DNA from: DAIDKA01 sp035943195
GTDB lineage: Bacteria; Pseudomonadota; Gammaproteobacteria; Steroidobacterales; Steroidobacteraceae
Reading direction: 5' to 3'
DNA length: 61,122 bases
Assembly: GCA_035943195.1 (NCBI GenBank)
Contig: DASZCK010000155.1
Location: 1 to 61,122 of the forward strand
The notes below the pieces were generated by a model, which was not told the origin of the DNA, made no database searches, and saw only the letters and a program-made list of their open reading frames with translations. This document shows positions 35,119 through 44,139 of the stretch, piece by piece. Made by a program: the position numbers and the translations under genes. Positions within the stretch are counted from its first letter, which is position 1; every line of letters starts with the position of its first letter.

Positions 35119-35751
35119 ATGGTCACCAAGATTCAGGTCGTCTTTTACAGCATGTACGGCCATGTCCACAAAATGGCCGAGGCGGTCGCTGCCGGGGCGC
35201 GGGCCATCGAAGGCACTGAGGTGACATTGCTGCAGGTTCCGGAGCTGGTGGCCGACGATGTGCTGCTGCTAAGTGGAGCCCGAGATACGCGAGCGGCCTT
35301 CGCTTCGATTCCCTACGCCGTGCCGGCCAAACTCGCCGAGGCCGACGCCATCATGTTCGGCACGCCGACCCGCTTCGGCAAGATGTGTGCGCTGATGCGT
35401 AATTTCCTGGACCAGACGGGGCCCTTGTGGATGAACGGCGGACTGATCGGAAAGGTGGGAAGCGTGTTCACGAGTGCGGCTAGTCAGCACGGCGGCCTAG
35501 AAACCACCATCACCAGTTTTCATAACACGCTGCTGCACCATGGAATGGTGGTGGTCGGCGTACCGTACTCGCAGCAGAAGCTGCTCGATATGAATGAGAT
35601 CGAGGGTGGTAGTCCCTACGGCGCCGCGACCATCACCCGGGGCGATGGCACCCGACAGCCCAGCGCCACGGAGCTTGAGATCGCGCGCTTTCAGGGCATG
35701 CACGTCGCGGATATTGCCCGCCGGCTGACAGGCGGGCACTGGACCAGCTGA
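35119..35751 (+). CDS. wrbA: NAD(P)H:quinone oxidoreductase, WrbA type
   Basis: A 210-residue flavodoxin-like quinone reductase. FMN-binding loops are visible: YSMYGHVHKMA, GTPTRFGKM and TSAASQHGGLETT. It performs two-electron reduction of quinones using NAD(P)H. ATG 35119 has GGGAG upstream; a GTG 18 bp earlier is also possible. Coupled to the upstream monooxygenase, it may keep the hydroxylated aromatic product reduced (inference). Confidence 0.9.
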   Translation: MVTKIQVVFYSMYGHVHKMAEAVAAGARAIEGTEVTLLQVPELVADDVLLLSGARDTRAAFASIPYAVPAKLAEADAIMFGTPTRFGKMCALMRNFLDQTGPLWMNGGLIGKVGSVFTSAASQHGGLETTITSFHNTLLHHGMVVVGVPYSQQKLLDMNEIEGGSPYGAATITRGDGTRQPSATELEIARFQGMHVADIARRLTGGHWTS

Positions 35752-35763
35752 GTCGCGCGCGCT

Positions 35764-36423
35764 TCAATCCCGATCCGGCGCCCCGAGGGGAAAGTAGGAC
35801 CGGAAGCGACGCGCCTCCTGCACGGCGCGGGCGAAGGACGGCCTGGCCAGGAGCCGCGCGCGGTAGGCGCGCAGCCCGGGCAGTGCCTCCGGAATGCGAT
35901 GCACCCAGTCGGCATAGAACAGTGCCGGGGCGGCCGCGCAGTCCGCCAGCGTAAAGTCCGCGCCGGCCGCCCACGTGCGGCCGGCAAGCTCGCCTTCCAG
36001 CCAGGCGTACGCACGTTCGAGTTTTTCCGCCGACAATGTCAGTCCTTCCTGGCGTTTCACCGGATCGCCGGTCAACGCTCCGTCCACGGCATGCTGGGCG
36101 GCGTTCATCACATGCAGATCGAAGAAACGGTCGAGGAAACGTACCTCCAGCGCGGCCATGGCGTCGGCGGGCAGCAATCGCACCGGTCCGGGGTGGGCAA
36201 GTTGCAGATACTCGATGATGATGCTGGTTTCGGCGACATTGCGCTGCCCGTCCACGAGCAACGGAAACTTGCGTAATGGCCAACGCCGCAGCCACTCGGC
36301 CGAGTGCTGCGGTGAGTCCGGTCCAACGCTGCGGAACTCAAACAGTGTGCCGTTCTCGTAAAGCGCGATCAGGACCTTCTGGGTGTATGAGGAAAAAGCA
36401 TGCCCATAGATCTGCAGTGGCAT
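35764..36423 (-). CDS. Glutathione S-transferase family protein
   Basis: A 219-residue GST. The N-terminal thioredoxin-like domain begins LQIYGHAFSSYTQKVLIALYENG and contains the glutathione-binding ETSIIIEYLQ after the KFPLLVDG cis-Pro turn. The C-terminal domain is helical with the N-capping-box-like FTLADCAAAP. It may conjugate glutathione to a reactive intermediate or act as an isomerase in the adjacent pathway. AGGAG precedes the ATG. It lies downstream of the thiolase and SDR genes on the same strand. Confidence 0.88.
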   Translation of the reverse strand: MPLQIYGHAFSSYTQKVLIALYENGTLFEFRSVGPDSPQHSAEWLRRWPLRKFPLLVDGQRNVAETSIIIEYLQLAHPGPVRLLPADAMAALEVRFLDRFFDLHVMNAAQHAVDGALTGDPVKRQEGLTLSAEKLERAYAWLEGELAGRTWAAGADFTLADCAAAPALFYADWVHRIPEALPGLRAYRARLLARPSFARAVQEARRFRSYFPLGAPDRD

Positions 36424-36445
36424 TCGGGATCTCCTGAGTTGACCT

Positions 36446-37621
36446 TCAGAATACCTCGAACAGTCCCGCTGCGCCCATGCCCCCGCCCACGCACATGGTC
36501 ACGACGACATGGCGCACGCCGCGTCGGCGACCTTCTATCAACGCATGTGCGGCCAGACGCGTTCCGGACATTCCATAGGGATGACCAATGGAAATGGCCC
36601 CACCGTCGACATTCAGCCGCTCCCCGGGAATACCCAGGCGCTCCTGGCAATAAAGAACCTGCACCGCGAAGGCTTCATTGAGCTCCCACAATCCAATGTC
36701 CGAAATGCCCAAGCCAAAGCGTTGTAATAGCCTGGGTACCGCGAACACCGGGCCGATGCCCATCTCATCCGGCCCCACGCCGGCGACGGCCATACCGCAG
36801 AAGCGTCCGAGAGGCGTCAGTCCCCGCGCTCGGGCCTGCTCGAATACCATGACGATACAGGCAGCGGCCCCATCGGAGAGCTGACTGGCATTGCCGGCGG
36901 TGATCGACCCTCCCGGTCGAACCGGATTGAGCGCCGCCAGGCCCGCCGCAGTCGTCTCGGGTCGATTGCCTTCATCCCGTACCAGGTCGACCTGTCCCAG
37001 TGAGGTTGCACCGGTCAGCTTGTCGGTCACGAGCTTCATCGTCCTGACGGCAACGAGTTCCTCATCGAAGCGGCCCGCCCGCTGCGCAGCGGCGGTACGC
37101 TGCTGCGAACTCAATGCGTACTCGTCCTGGCGTTCGCGCGCGATGCCGTAGCGGCGTGCCACGGTTTCGGCCGTGTCCAGCATCGGCATGTAAGCGTCCG
37201 GGTGCAGCGCGAGCAGCTGGGGATCCGGATCGATCCGCAATTGCGCGGTCTGCACCAGCGAGATGGACTCGACACCGCCGGCCACGACGATATCCATGCG
37301 ATCGTGGCTGACCTGGTGGCTTGCCATGGCAATGCTCATCAGGCCCGAGGAACACTGTCGATCAACCGTCTGACCCGCCACCGTTACCGGCAATCCGGCC
37401 GCCAGGGCTGCCGTTCTACCGATTGTGTGCTGCACGCCCTGAGGCATCGCCGAGCCGATGATGCAGTCCTCGACTTCAGCGCCTTCGAGGCCGGCGCGCG
37501 CGATGGCGGCGCGGATGGCATGTGCAGCAAGGGATGGAGCCGGGGTGACATTGAAGGCACCGCGGTACGCACGGCCTATTGGCGTGCGGGCGACGGCCAC
37601 GATCACCGCATCACGCGTCAA
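36446..37621 (-). CDS. Acetyl-CoA acetyltransferase (thiolase)
   Basis: A 391-residue thiolase, with acyl-accepting Cys90 (DRQCSSGLMS), catalytic His in GHPYGMSG and C-terminal CVGGGMGAAG. It cleaves or forms beta-ketoacyl-CoA and would act with the upstream SDR in a beta-oxidation-like step. The start appears to be TTG 37621, overlapping the SDR stop by 11 bp. No enoyl-CoA hydratase is nearby, so the cycle is incomplete in this window. Confidence 0.9.
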   Translation of the reverse strand: MTRDAVIVAVARTPIGRAYRGAFNVTPAPSLAAHAIRAAIARAGLEGAEVEDCIIGSAMPQGVQHTIGRTAALAAGLPVTVAGQTVDRQCSSGLMSIAMASHQVSHDRMDIVVAGGVESISLVQTAQLRIDPDPQLLALHPDAYMPMLDTAETVARRYGIARERQDEYALSSQQRTAAAQRAGRFDEELVAVRTMKLVTDKLTGATSLGQVDLVRDEGNRPETTAAGLAALNPVRPGGSITAGNASQLSDGAAACIVMVFEQARARGLTPLGRFCGMAVAGVGPDEMGIGPVFAVPRLLQRFGLGISDIGLWELNEAFAVQVLYCQERLGIPGERLNVDGGAISIGHPYGMSGTRLAAHALIEGRRRGVRHVVVTMCVGGGMGAAGLFEVF

Positions 37622-38483
37622 AGCCGGCCTTCTTCAATTCGCGTTGGGCCTGCACGGCGCCCTGCGCCGGCACGATTTCGCCACGTCGATCGCTAACTTC
37701 AGCCCAGCGCTCGAGCAGTGTCTCAGCGGAGGGAGGGTCCCCGCTGATCATTATCCCTTCGGTCAACGTGACGTTCGCGATCTCGAAGCCGCCGGCGCCA
37801 GCGCACACGACCGCGCGTGTCGGGGCCTGCTCGGACACCAGAGCCAGCACCGCGGGACTGACCAGTTCGGGTCGCAGCAACGCCAGCTGCTGTGCCGGAA
37901 GTATGCCCTCCAGCATCTGGGTGGCCGCGCTGGGCGCGATGCAGTTCACGTGGATGCCGTATTTCGCGCCCTCGAGCGCCAGGGTCTGCATCAGTCCCAC
38001 CAGGGCCAGTTTGGCGGCGCCATAGTTCGACTGACCGAAATTGCCGTACAGACCAGAGGAAGAGGTCGTCATGACGATGCGACCATAGTTCTGCCGACGC
38101 ATCGCCTCCCACACCGCCTTGGTGCAATGGACGGCGCCCATCAGGTGCACCTCGAGCACCAATCGAAATTCCTCGAGGCTCATTTTGGCGAAGGTCTTGT
38201 CGCGCAAAATGCCGGCGTTGTTGACCAGAATATCGACCCGCTGCCACTCCTCCAGCGTTTTCTCGACCATCGCCTGCATGCGGGCCGCATCGGTGACCGA
38301 ACCGATGGCGGCGCGGGCCCGGCCGCCCGCCGCCGTGATCTCCTGGGCCACCGACTCAGCTTCGGCACCCAGATCGTTCACCACCACCCGCGCGCCGCGC
38401 TGCGCCAGAAGGTGCGCATGCGAGCGCCCCAGGCCGCCGCCAGCGCCGGTCACAATGGCCACACGACCGCTGAGATCGATCAT
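37611..38483 (-). CDS. SDR-family 3-hydroxyacyl-CoA dehydrogenase-like protein
   Basis: A 290-residue short-chain dehydrogenase. The cofactor motif is TGAGGGLG and the catalytic residues are Tyr154 and Lys158 (YGAAK), with a preceding Ser cluster (TTSSSG). The sequence NDLGAE and the insertion-rich middle resemble the hydroxyacyl-CoA dehydrogenase domain of peroxisomal multifunctional enzyme 2. The ATG at 38483 has AAGG six bases upstream; an ATG two codons earlier is the alternative. It overlaps the thiolase gene, consistent with consecutive beta-oxidation steps. Confidence 0.85.
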   Translation of the reverse strand: MIDLSGRVAIVTGAGGGLGRSHAHLLAQRGARVVVNDLGAEAESVAQEITAAGGRARAAIGSVTDAARMQAMVEKTLEEWQRVDILVNNAGILRDKTFAKMSLEEFRLVLEVHLMGAVHCTKAVWEAMRRQNYGRIVMTTSSSGLYGNFGQSNYGAAKLALVGLMQTLALEGAKYGIHVNCIAPSAATQMLEGILPAQQLALLRPELVSPAVLALVSEQAPTRAVVCAGAGGFEIANVTLTEGIMISGDPPSAETLLERWAEVSDRRGEIVPAQGAVQAQRELKKAGFDA

Positions 38484-38530
38484 TCGCATCCTTGGATTTT
38501 GCCCGCATCATCCGTAGGTCCGAAGGGGGT

Positions 38531-38567
38531 GTCAATATCATTCACTAACACGTAAATGAGTATTGAC
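38531..38567. promoter_or_regulatory. 37-bp palindrome in divergent SDR/MFS promoter region
   Basis: GTCAATA (38531-38537) and TATTGAC (38561-38567) are the outer arms. Inside them TCATT (38538-38542) pairs with AATGA (38555-38559), with the centre near CACTAACACGT. The site lies about 50 bp from both divergent genes and looks like an operator for a dimeric TetR-like repressor. No such regulator gene is next to it. Confidence 0.5.
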
Positions 38568-38620
38568 GACATGGCCGGCGCGGCCGCATGCTGCCATCAA
38601 AGAACGAAGGGGGTTGCGTC

Positions 38621-39910
38621 ATGTCGGCATCGCGCGAGGATGCGGGGCCCTTGCCCCGGGCCGCGATGGTCCTGGGCATGTTGTGGTTCCTCTACGTCCT
38701 CAATTTCCTTGATCGGCAGTTGCTGTCGATCCTGGCCAAGCCCATCCAGGACGCGCTGCACGTCTCGGACTCGCAACTGGGTCTGATCGGCGGCCTGTAC
38801 TTCGCCTTCTTCTACTGCTTCATCGCCATTCCAATCGGCTGGCTGGCGGATAAAACCAACCGGGTGCGGGTGCTCGCGCTCGCCTGCGCCATCTGGAGTG
38901 TCGCGACGACGGGTTGCGGCCTGGCCCGGACCTACACGCAGCTGGTCATCGCACGGGTGACGGTCGGCTTCGGGGAAGCCGGCGGTGTTCCGCCCTCCTA
39001 CGCCATCATTTCCGACTATTTCCCGCCCGAGCGGCGCGGCACGGCGCTCGGCATCTACAACCTGGGTCCGCCGGTGGGTGCCGCGCTGGGAATCGCCTTC
39101 GGAGCCTCGATAGCGGCCGCCTTCAGCTGGCGTTACGCCTTCATCATTCTGGGTGCGGTCGGGCTGCTGGCGGCCATCGCCGCACTACTCATCGTGCCCG
39201 AACCCCCACGCGGCGGCCTGGACCGCAAGCCGCAGCCGAACGCAGGCACGGCGCAATTCTGGCCCACGCTCGGCATGTTCTTTTCACGGCCCGCGCTGGT
39301 GCTCGCGGCGCTGGGCAGCGGAGCAACGCAGTTCATCACCTATGGTCTGGGCAATTTCACCACGCTCTTTCTCATGCGTGAGAAGGGCATGACGCTCAAC
39401 GAAGTGGCGGTCTACTATGCGCTGGTCGTCGGCATCGCCATGAGCGGAGGTATCTACGTCTCAGGACGGGTGATCGACCGGCTGACGCGACACTCCAAGC
39501 AGGCCTATGCGTTGGTTCCCGCAGTATCGCTGACCCTGGCGATACCGTTCTACGCCGCCTTTGTCTGGGCGCCCACCTGGCAACTTGCACTGCTCTTGCT
39601 GCTTGGACCCACGTTCCTGAACTATTTCTATCTATCATCGTCGGTGGCCCTGGTCCAGGAGGAGGTGCAGCCACACCAGCGCGTCATGTCAGGCGCCCTG
39701 CTGCTGCTGGTCATGAACTTCATCGGCCTGGGCCTGGGACCGACGTACGTCGGCGCCGCAAGTGATTATTTCCGCCCCAGCCATCCCGGACACTCGCTGC
39801 AGATTGCCCTGTACACGCTCATGCCGTTCTACATCGTCGCGATTGCACTGTTCCTATGGTTGGCACGAGTGTTGCGGCGTGAAAACGGCGTCGCCGAGGG
39901 AGTGCCGTGA
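38621..39910 (+). CDS. MFS transporter, Spinster-like
   Basis: A 429-residue major facilitator with about twelve membrane segments. It opens with the Spinster-like segment LYVLNFLDRQLLSILAKP and has the loop motif GWLADKTNRVRVLALACAIW. Bacterial relatives often sit in catabolic clusters for steroids, aromatics or organic acids. ATG 38621 follows AAGGGGG and was preferred over an ATG 33 bp upstream. Its stop overlaps the start of the esterase gene, so uptake and hydrolysis are probably coupled. Confidence 0.9.
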   Translation: MSASREDAGPLPRAAMVLGMLWFLYVLNFLDRQLLSILAKPIQDALHVSDSQLGLIGGLYFAFFYCFIAIPIGWLADKTNRVRVLALACAIWSVATTGCGLARTYTQLVIARVTVGFGEAGGVPPSYAIISDYFPPERRGTALGIYNLGPPVGAALGIAFGASIAAAFSWRYAFIILGAVGLLAAIAALLIVPEPPRGGLDRKPQPNAGTAQFWPTLGMFFSRPALVLAALGSGATQFITYGLGNFTTLFLMREKGMTLNEVAVYYALVVGIAMSGGIYVSGRVIDRLTRHSKQAYALVPAVSLTLAIPFYAAFVWAPTWQLALLLLLGPTFLNYFYLSSSVALVQEEVQPHQRVMSGALLLLVMNFIGLGLGPTYVGAASDYFRPSHPGHSLQIALYTLMPFYIVAIALFLWLARVLRRENGVAEGVP

Positions 39911-41565
39911 TGCAGTTCACCAAGTTTGTCGCCGCCTCGGTATTGTCCTGTGCAGCATATGGAGCAGCCATGACCTCCTCTGCAGATATCGGACACGAAC
40001 CCATCGTGACAACGCCTGCCGGCGTTATCGCCGGGCGAACCGAAGGTGCGTTGCATGTGTTTCGCGGCATACCCTATGCCATACCCCCGGTAGGGCCGTC
40101 ACGCTGGCAGCCCCCCCGACCGATGCCGGCATGGACCGGCGTCAGAACGGCTACGCAGTTCGGCCCCGCCTGCATCCAGCCTTCCAGGCAAGTCGAAAGC
40201 ATCTACGCCAGCAAGCTGGGGCCCACGAGTGAGGACTGTCTGACGTTGAACATCTGGGCACCGTCCGGCGCCCGCCACGCACCGGTGTTCGTATGGATAC
40301 ACGGCGGGTCCCTGGTCTCAGGCTCCAGCCGGGACAGCTTGTACGACGGCGCGGCGTTGGCCAGCCAAGACATGATCGTGGTGTCGATTAACTATCGGCT
40401 CGGCGTGCTGGGCTACCTGGCGCACCCTCAGTTGAGCGCCGAGTCGCCCCAAGGAATCTCGGGCAACTATGGTCTGCTCGATCAGATCGAGGCGCTGCGC
40501 TGGGTGAAGCGCAACATCGCGGCCTTCGGCGGTGACCCGGCCAACGTGACGATCGCGGGAGAGTCGGCCGGAGGCCTGAGCGTCATGTACCTGATGGCCG
40601 CGCCGCCCGCGCGCGGCCTTTTTTCCAAGGCCCTCGCGGAAAGCGCCTACATGATCTCCACGCCTGAACTGAAGCAGTCGAAGTTCGGCGCGCCAGTCGC
40701 CGAGGTGGCAGGTTTGAACCTGGCCACAGCGCTGCATGCCAAGGACCTGGCCGCACTGCGAGCCATGGATGCCCAGACTCTGATGGATGCCGCGGCGGGG
40801 GCCGGATTCGCGCCCTTCGGGGCCGTCGACGGACACGTTCTGCCGCGGCAACTGATTGATACTTTTGACCGCGGGGAGCAGGCGCATGTGCCGCTCCTGG
40901 CGGGTTTCAACAGCGGCGAGATACGTTCATTGACTGTGCTCGCGCCACCGCCACCTGCCAGCGCAGCCGACTATGACGCCCTCATCCGCGATCGCTATGG
41001 CGATCTGGCGACGGAATACCTCAGGTTGTACCCCGACAGCAACTTGCATGAGAGCATCTTTGCGAATACACGCGACGCACTCTACGGCTGGACCGCACAG
41101 CGGCTGGTGAAGCGGCAGGCGGCGCTTGGGCTGCCGACCTTTCTCTACTTCTTCGATCATGGTTACCCGGCAGCCGATGCGGCGGGACTGCACGCCTTTC
41201 ATGCGAGTGAACTGCCCTTCGTGTTCGGTACGGCTGACCGCACGCCCCCTCTGTGGCCAAAGATCCCGGACACGCCGGGTGAGCACGCGCTGTCGGCGGC
41301 GATGATCGGCTACTGGAGCAGTTTTGCCCATGACGCCCAGCCACGCGCCGCGCATCAGCCGGACTGGCCTGCCTTTGGCGCAACGGGCGCTTATATGGCG
41401 TTCCAGGACGCGCCGCGGCCAGCGCAGAACCTGCTGCCCGGAATGTTCGCTTTGCACGAAGAGGCGGTCCAACGTCGTCGCGCCGCCGATCAGGCCTGGA
41501 ACTGGAATACCGGCATCGTGTCGCCGCGGCTGGTCAAGCCTGCCAAGCCCCGCCCGGCAAACTAG
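39907..41565 (+). CDS. Type-B carboxylesterase (para-nitrobenzyl esterase-like)
   Basis: A 552-residue carboxylesterase/cholinesterase-family enzyme. The oxyanion segment is WIHGGSLVSGS (130-140) and the nucleophile is Ser220 (GESAGG, 218-223). The SEDCLTLNIWAP motif lies at 108-119. A signal peptide-like start (FVAASVLSCAAYGA) suggests export. Start is GTG 39907 or ATG 39910, both overlapping the MFS stop. It likely releases an alcohol or acid from an ester for the adjacent dehydrogenases. Confidence 0.9.
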   Translation: MMQFTKFVAASVLSCAAYGAAMTSSADIGHEPIVTTPAGVIAGRTEGALHVFRGIPYAIPPVGPSRWQPPRPMPAWTGVRTATQFGPACIQPSRQVESIYASKLGPTSEDCLTLNIWAPSGARHAPVFVWIHGGSLVSGSSRDSLYDGAALASQDMIVVSINYRLGVLGYLAHPQLSAESPQGISGNYGLLDQIEALRWVKRNIAAFGGDPANVTIAGESAGGLSVMYLMAAPPARGLFSKALAESAYMISTPELKQSKFGAPVAEVAGLNLATALHAKDLAALRAMDAQTLMDAAAGAGFAPFGAVDGHVLPRQLIDTFDRGEQAHVPLLAGFNSGEIRSLTVLAPPPPASAADYDALIRDRYGDLATEYLRLYPDSNLHESIFANTRDALYGWTAQRLVKRQAALGLPTFLYFFDHGYPAADAAGLHAFHASELPFVFGTADRTPPLWPKIPDTPGEHALSAAMIGYWSSFAHDAQPRAAHQPDWPAFGATGAYMAFQDAPRPAQNLLPGMFALHEEAVQRRRAADQAWNWNTGIVSPRLVKPAKPRPAN

Positions 41566-42413
41566 CTGGATTGCTCAAAGGCCTTGCGCAGGGCGATATA
41601 GCCCTGCTGCTGTTGAGACCAATTGCGGCCGCCGGTCATGGCGCCATCGATCACCAGATCATGACCGCTGATGAAACTTGAGTCATCACTGGCGAGAAAT
41701 ACCGCAGCCTGTGCGACGTCCTCAGGCAGCCCGGTGCGCGGAATCGGTTGAGCACTCTTGTACAGCTCGCCCATCACCTGCGGTGTCTTTTCCGCTGCCT
41801 CCACCGAAAGCCCCAGGGCCTTGCCGAAAATGCCGGTCGCGATCAGGCCGGGGGAAATCGAATTCACGCGGATTCCGGATTCGCCCAGTTCCATGGCCAC
41901 ACAGCGCGTGAGGTGAATCACCGCAGCCTTGGCGGCACTGTAGACCACGGAGGTGGAATAACCGGCGAGCTTTCCGGCGATGCTGCCATTGTTGATGATG
42001 CTGCCCGAACGCTGTTTTTTCATATACGGGGCCGCATGTTTCATGCCGAGCATCACGCTGCGCAACAGCGTTGCCATGGCCTCATCAAAGCGAGCAACCT
42101 CGAGACCTTCGATGCCACCCACCTGCGCGGGGCCTCCGGCATTGTTGAACAGGCAGTCCAAGCGCCCAAACCGCGAAACCGCCAGCGCCAGCAAGGCTTG
42201 AATCTGGTCCTCGGCCGTGACATCGGTCCTGGCGAAGACGCAATTGGCGCCGAGCTTTCTGGCCAGCGCCTCGCCCTCAGCCACCCGGCGGCCCGCAATG
42301 ACAACCCTGGCGCCTTCGGTGACAAAAACCTCGGCGGTTCGCAGCCCGATGCCGCTGGTCGCACCCGTGATCACCGCAACCTTACCGTCTAGACGTCCCA
42401 TCGGATCAAGCAT
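41562..42413 (-). CDS. SDR-family oxidoreductase
   Basis: A 283-residue classical SDR. The cofactor motif is TGATSGIG (16-23), NNAG is at 90-93, and the catalytic set is Ser144, Tyr158 and Lys162 (YSAAK). It resembles cyclic-alcohol and hydroxysteroid dehydrogenases of the 3alpha/20beta-HSD type, but the substrate cannot be fixed from sequence. It converges on the esterase gene with a 4-bp overlap. An alternative start lies four codons downstream. Confidence 0.88.
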   Translation of the reverse strand: MLDPMGRLDGKVAVITGATSGIGLRTAEVFVTEGARVVIAGRRVAEGEALARKLGANCVFARTDVTAEDQIQALLALAVSRFGRLDCLFNNAGGPAQVGGIEGLEVARFDEAMATLLRSVMLGMKHAAPYMKKQRSGSIINNGSIAGKLAGYSTSVVYSAAKAAVIHLTRCVAMELGESGIRVNSISPGLIATGIFGKALGLSVEAAEKTPQVMGELYKSAQPIPRTGLPEDVAQAAVFLASDDSSFISGHDLVIDGAMTGGRNWSQQQQGYIALRKAFEQSS

Positions 42414-42462
42414 AAGCCGAATTCCAACCGAACGCAGCCGGCGGCAAAGTTAGCCATGCGGT

Positions 42463-44139
42463 TTACAGTACAGGCTTAGGCGAACGGGTCTCCCAGTCGC
42501 TCAATCGAATCGAGGGAATCTCGACTGATCGATTCAAGTGCGCCCTCGGCACGAAGGTGTCGATGACAACCTCCGCCTCCCCAATCTGCGAACCATCTAC
42601 AGGATAGTGAGCCAGTCCATCCAGATCCAGAAACGGCAGGTCCGCACCTGAGCGCTTTAGCACCGCCGGTGGTAGCCAATTGGCGGGCAATGGCGCGTAG
42701 TCGAGACGGCACCCGAATAGCAGTGGATTGCGTGCTCCCGTACGCACATCCGCCAACGTGGCTCCAATACATGTGGGCTGACGTACGGCGGTTACACAAC
42801 GCAATTCGATATCGTCGCCCTCACGATCAACGCCGCTCGTGCACAGCCCGATTCCCGCCAACATCTTCTTATCATTCACGGCGTGCAGGAACTGCGACCC
42901 ATTGTGCCGCAACCACGTGAGCGTGAAATCAACGATGATCCGAACAGGCTGATTCTTGATTTGCTTGTACACAGCCGTTGGCAGTGGCAGCTGAATCTCA
43001 CCGCGCGCGACTCCCGCATCCGTTGGCGCACCGTGGCCCCTGAGAATGGCAAATTGACAGTTCGTCCCGCTGACGCCGCCGCGATCCAGGCGCGCGCAGA
43101 TTGGGCCGTTTGCGTCGAATAGGCTGATTCCGGTCGCGCTCTCAATTCGGAAGGTGCCCCTGTCCGAGGTCATTACATCGCCCGTCGGAAGCCCGGCAAT
43201 CTGCACGGGGAGCGTCACTTGGTGAATGCCGCTTACGAGATCCAATATGTTCAGATCCCGGCCTGGCCTGAATGGTGCGAGCACGCCGTTGCGCCCGCCC
43301 GTCATCGTCTGCGGCGGGAGAGATTGGAGTGACGAACCTGCAGGGAACGACAGCGAAATGGCCTCTTCGCCTACCGGCGCCCCATCAATCCACTGTTGTG
43401 CCTTGATGGCCGCGCCCCACGGGAACCAGCACAGCAGCGCGAATGCCGCCACCGTGACTATTACGCCAACTATCCGACTGGGTGTCTCGCGGCGTTCGCG
43501 ATATTGAAACCGTGCGAGAAAGAAGATTATTGCGACGTACAACAGAAAGGTTGTCCATGCGACTACCCAGGAATAGCCCGATTGAATCGGCGACACAGCC
43601 GGATTTCTGACCACGCCAAAATTCACGCCGAAGAGGATCAAGGTAAAAAGAACGAACACGCCGACACTGAATCCGACTGCCGCGACGACATTTCGGGTTG
43701 TCGCACCCACTATCAATGCCGGTGTCGTTGCGAGGAAGAACAGCACAAACTGGTGTGACAGAGCCGGAATCAACGCCTGTCGGACCGAAATGCCGGTCGC
43801 CGCGATCTGCAGTACGTCGATCAGGAACAAGGGCGCATGGACAGCGAGAATGACGAACAGTACTTTCGCAGCAAGGACGCTATGAGCGGGGATCGGGCGC
43901 AACAGCCAATCGTGCCGATCACCCACCAGATTGTCCTGTTGCACGACGATTACCGTGACCACTGCGATACTGAGCCACACAATCAGCGGCAGTAGCTGCA
44001 GGAGCACGACCATTGGGCCGGCGGGAACGACCGTACCGGCCGAGATTTCCAGCCCGCACTGCATTGCCGCCAGTGTTGTGAGCAGGGCGACGAACGGCCA
44101 CATCAGCCGCAAGTCCTTCTTGACGATATGCCAGATCAC
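42463..44139 (-). CDS. ABC-2 permease-like protein with large soluble C-terminal domain
   Basis: A 558-residue protein. About six or seven membrane segments occupy the first 285 residues (for example LLQLLPLIVWLSIAVVTVIV), followed by about 270 residues of soluble sequence with several Cys. The GTG at 44139 was chosen because it forms a GTGA overlap with the ATPase stop; a longer frame to 44325 reads antisense-free but unrelated sequence. The membrane part should pair with the upstream ATPase. The long tail is unusual for ABC-2 permeases and is probably extracytoplasmic. Confidence 0.78.
   Translation of the reverse strand: MIWHIVKKDLRLMWPFVALLTTLAAMQCGLEISAGTVVPAGPMVVLLQLLPLIVWLSIAVVTVIVVQQDNLVGDRHDWLLRPIPAHSVLAAKVLFVILAVHAPLFLIDVLQIAATGISVRQALIPALSHQFVLFFLATTPALIVGATTRNVVAAVGFSVGVFVLFTLILFGVNFGVVRNPAVSPIQSGYSWVVAWTTFLLYVAIIFFLARFQYRERRETPSRIVGVIVTVAAFALLCWFPWGAAIKAQQWIDGAPVGEEAISLSFPAGSSLQSLPPQTMTGGRNGVLAPFRPGRDLNILDLVSGIHQVTLPVQIAGLPTGDVMTSDRGTFRIESATGISLFDANGPICARLDRGGVSGTNCQFAILRGHGAPTDAGVARGEIQLPLPTAVYKQIKNQPVRIIVDFTLTWLRHNGSQFLHAVNDKKMLAGIGLCTSGVDREGDDIELRCVTAVRQPTCIGATLADVRTGARNPLLFGCRLDYAPLPANWLPPAVLKRSGADLPFLDLDGLAHYPVDGSQIGEAEVVIDTFVPRAHLNRSVEIPSIRLSDWETRSPKPVL

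Noticed and set aside
37458..38555. 365-codon plus-strand frame over the SDR gene
   Set aside because: Antisense to an SDR with complete motifs; no domain visible.
38545..38558. KstR-like sterol regulator site (AAC-N2-GTT)
   Set aside because: The centre AACACGTA has one mismatch and the flanking T and A do not fit; the larger palindrome explains the sequence better.
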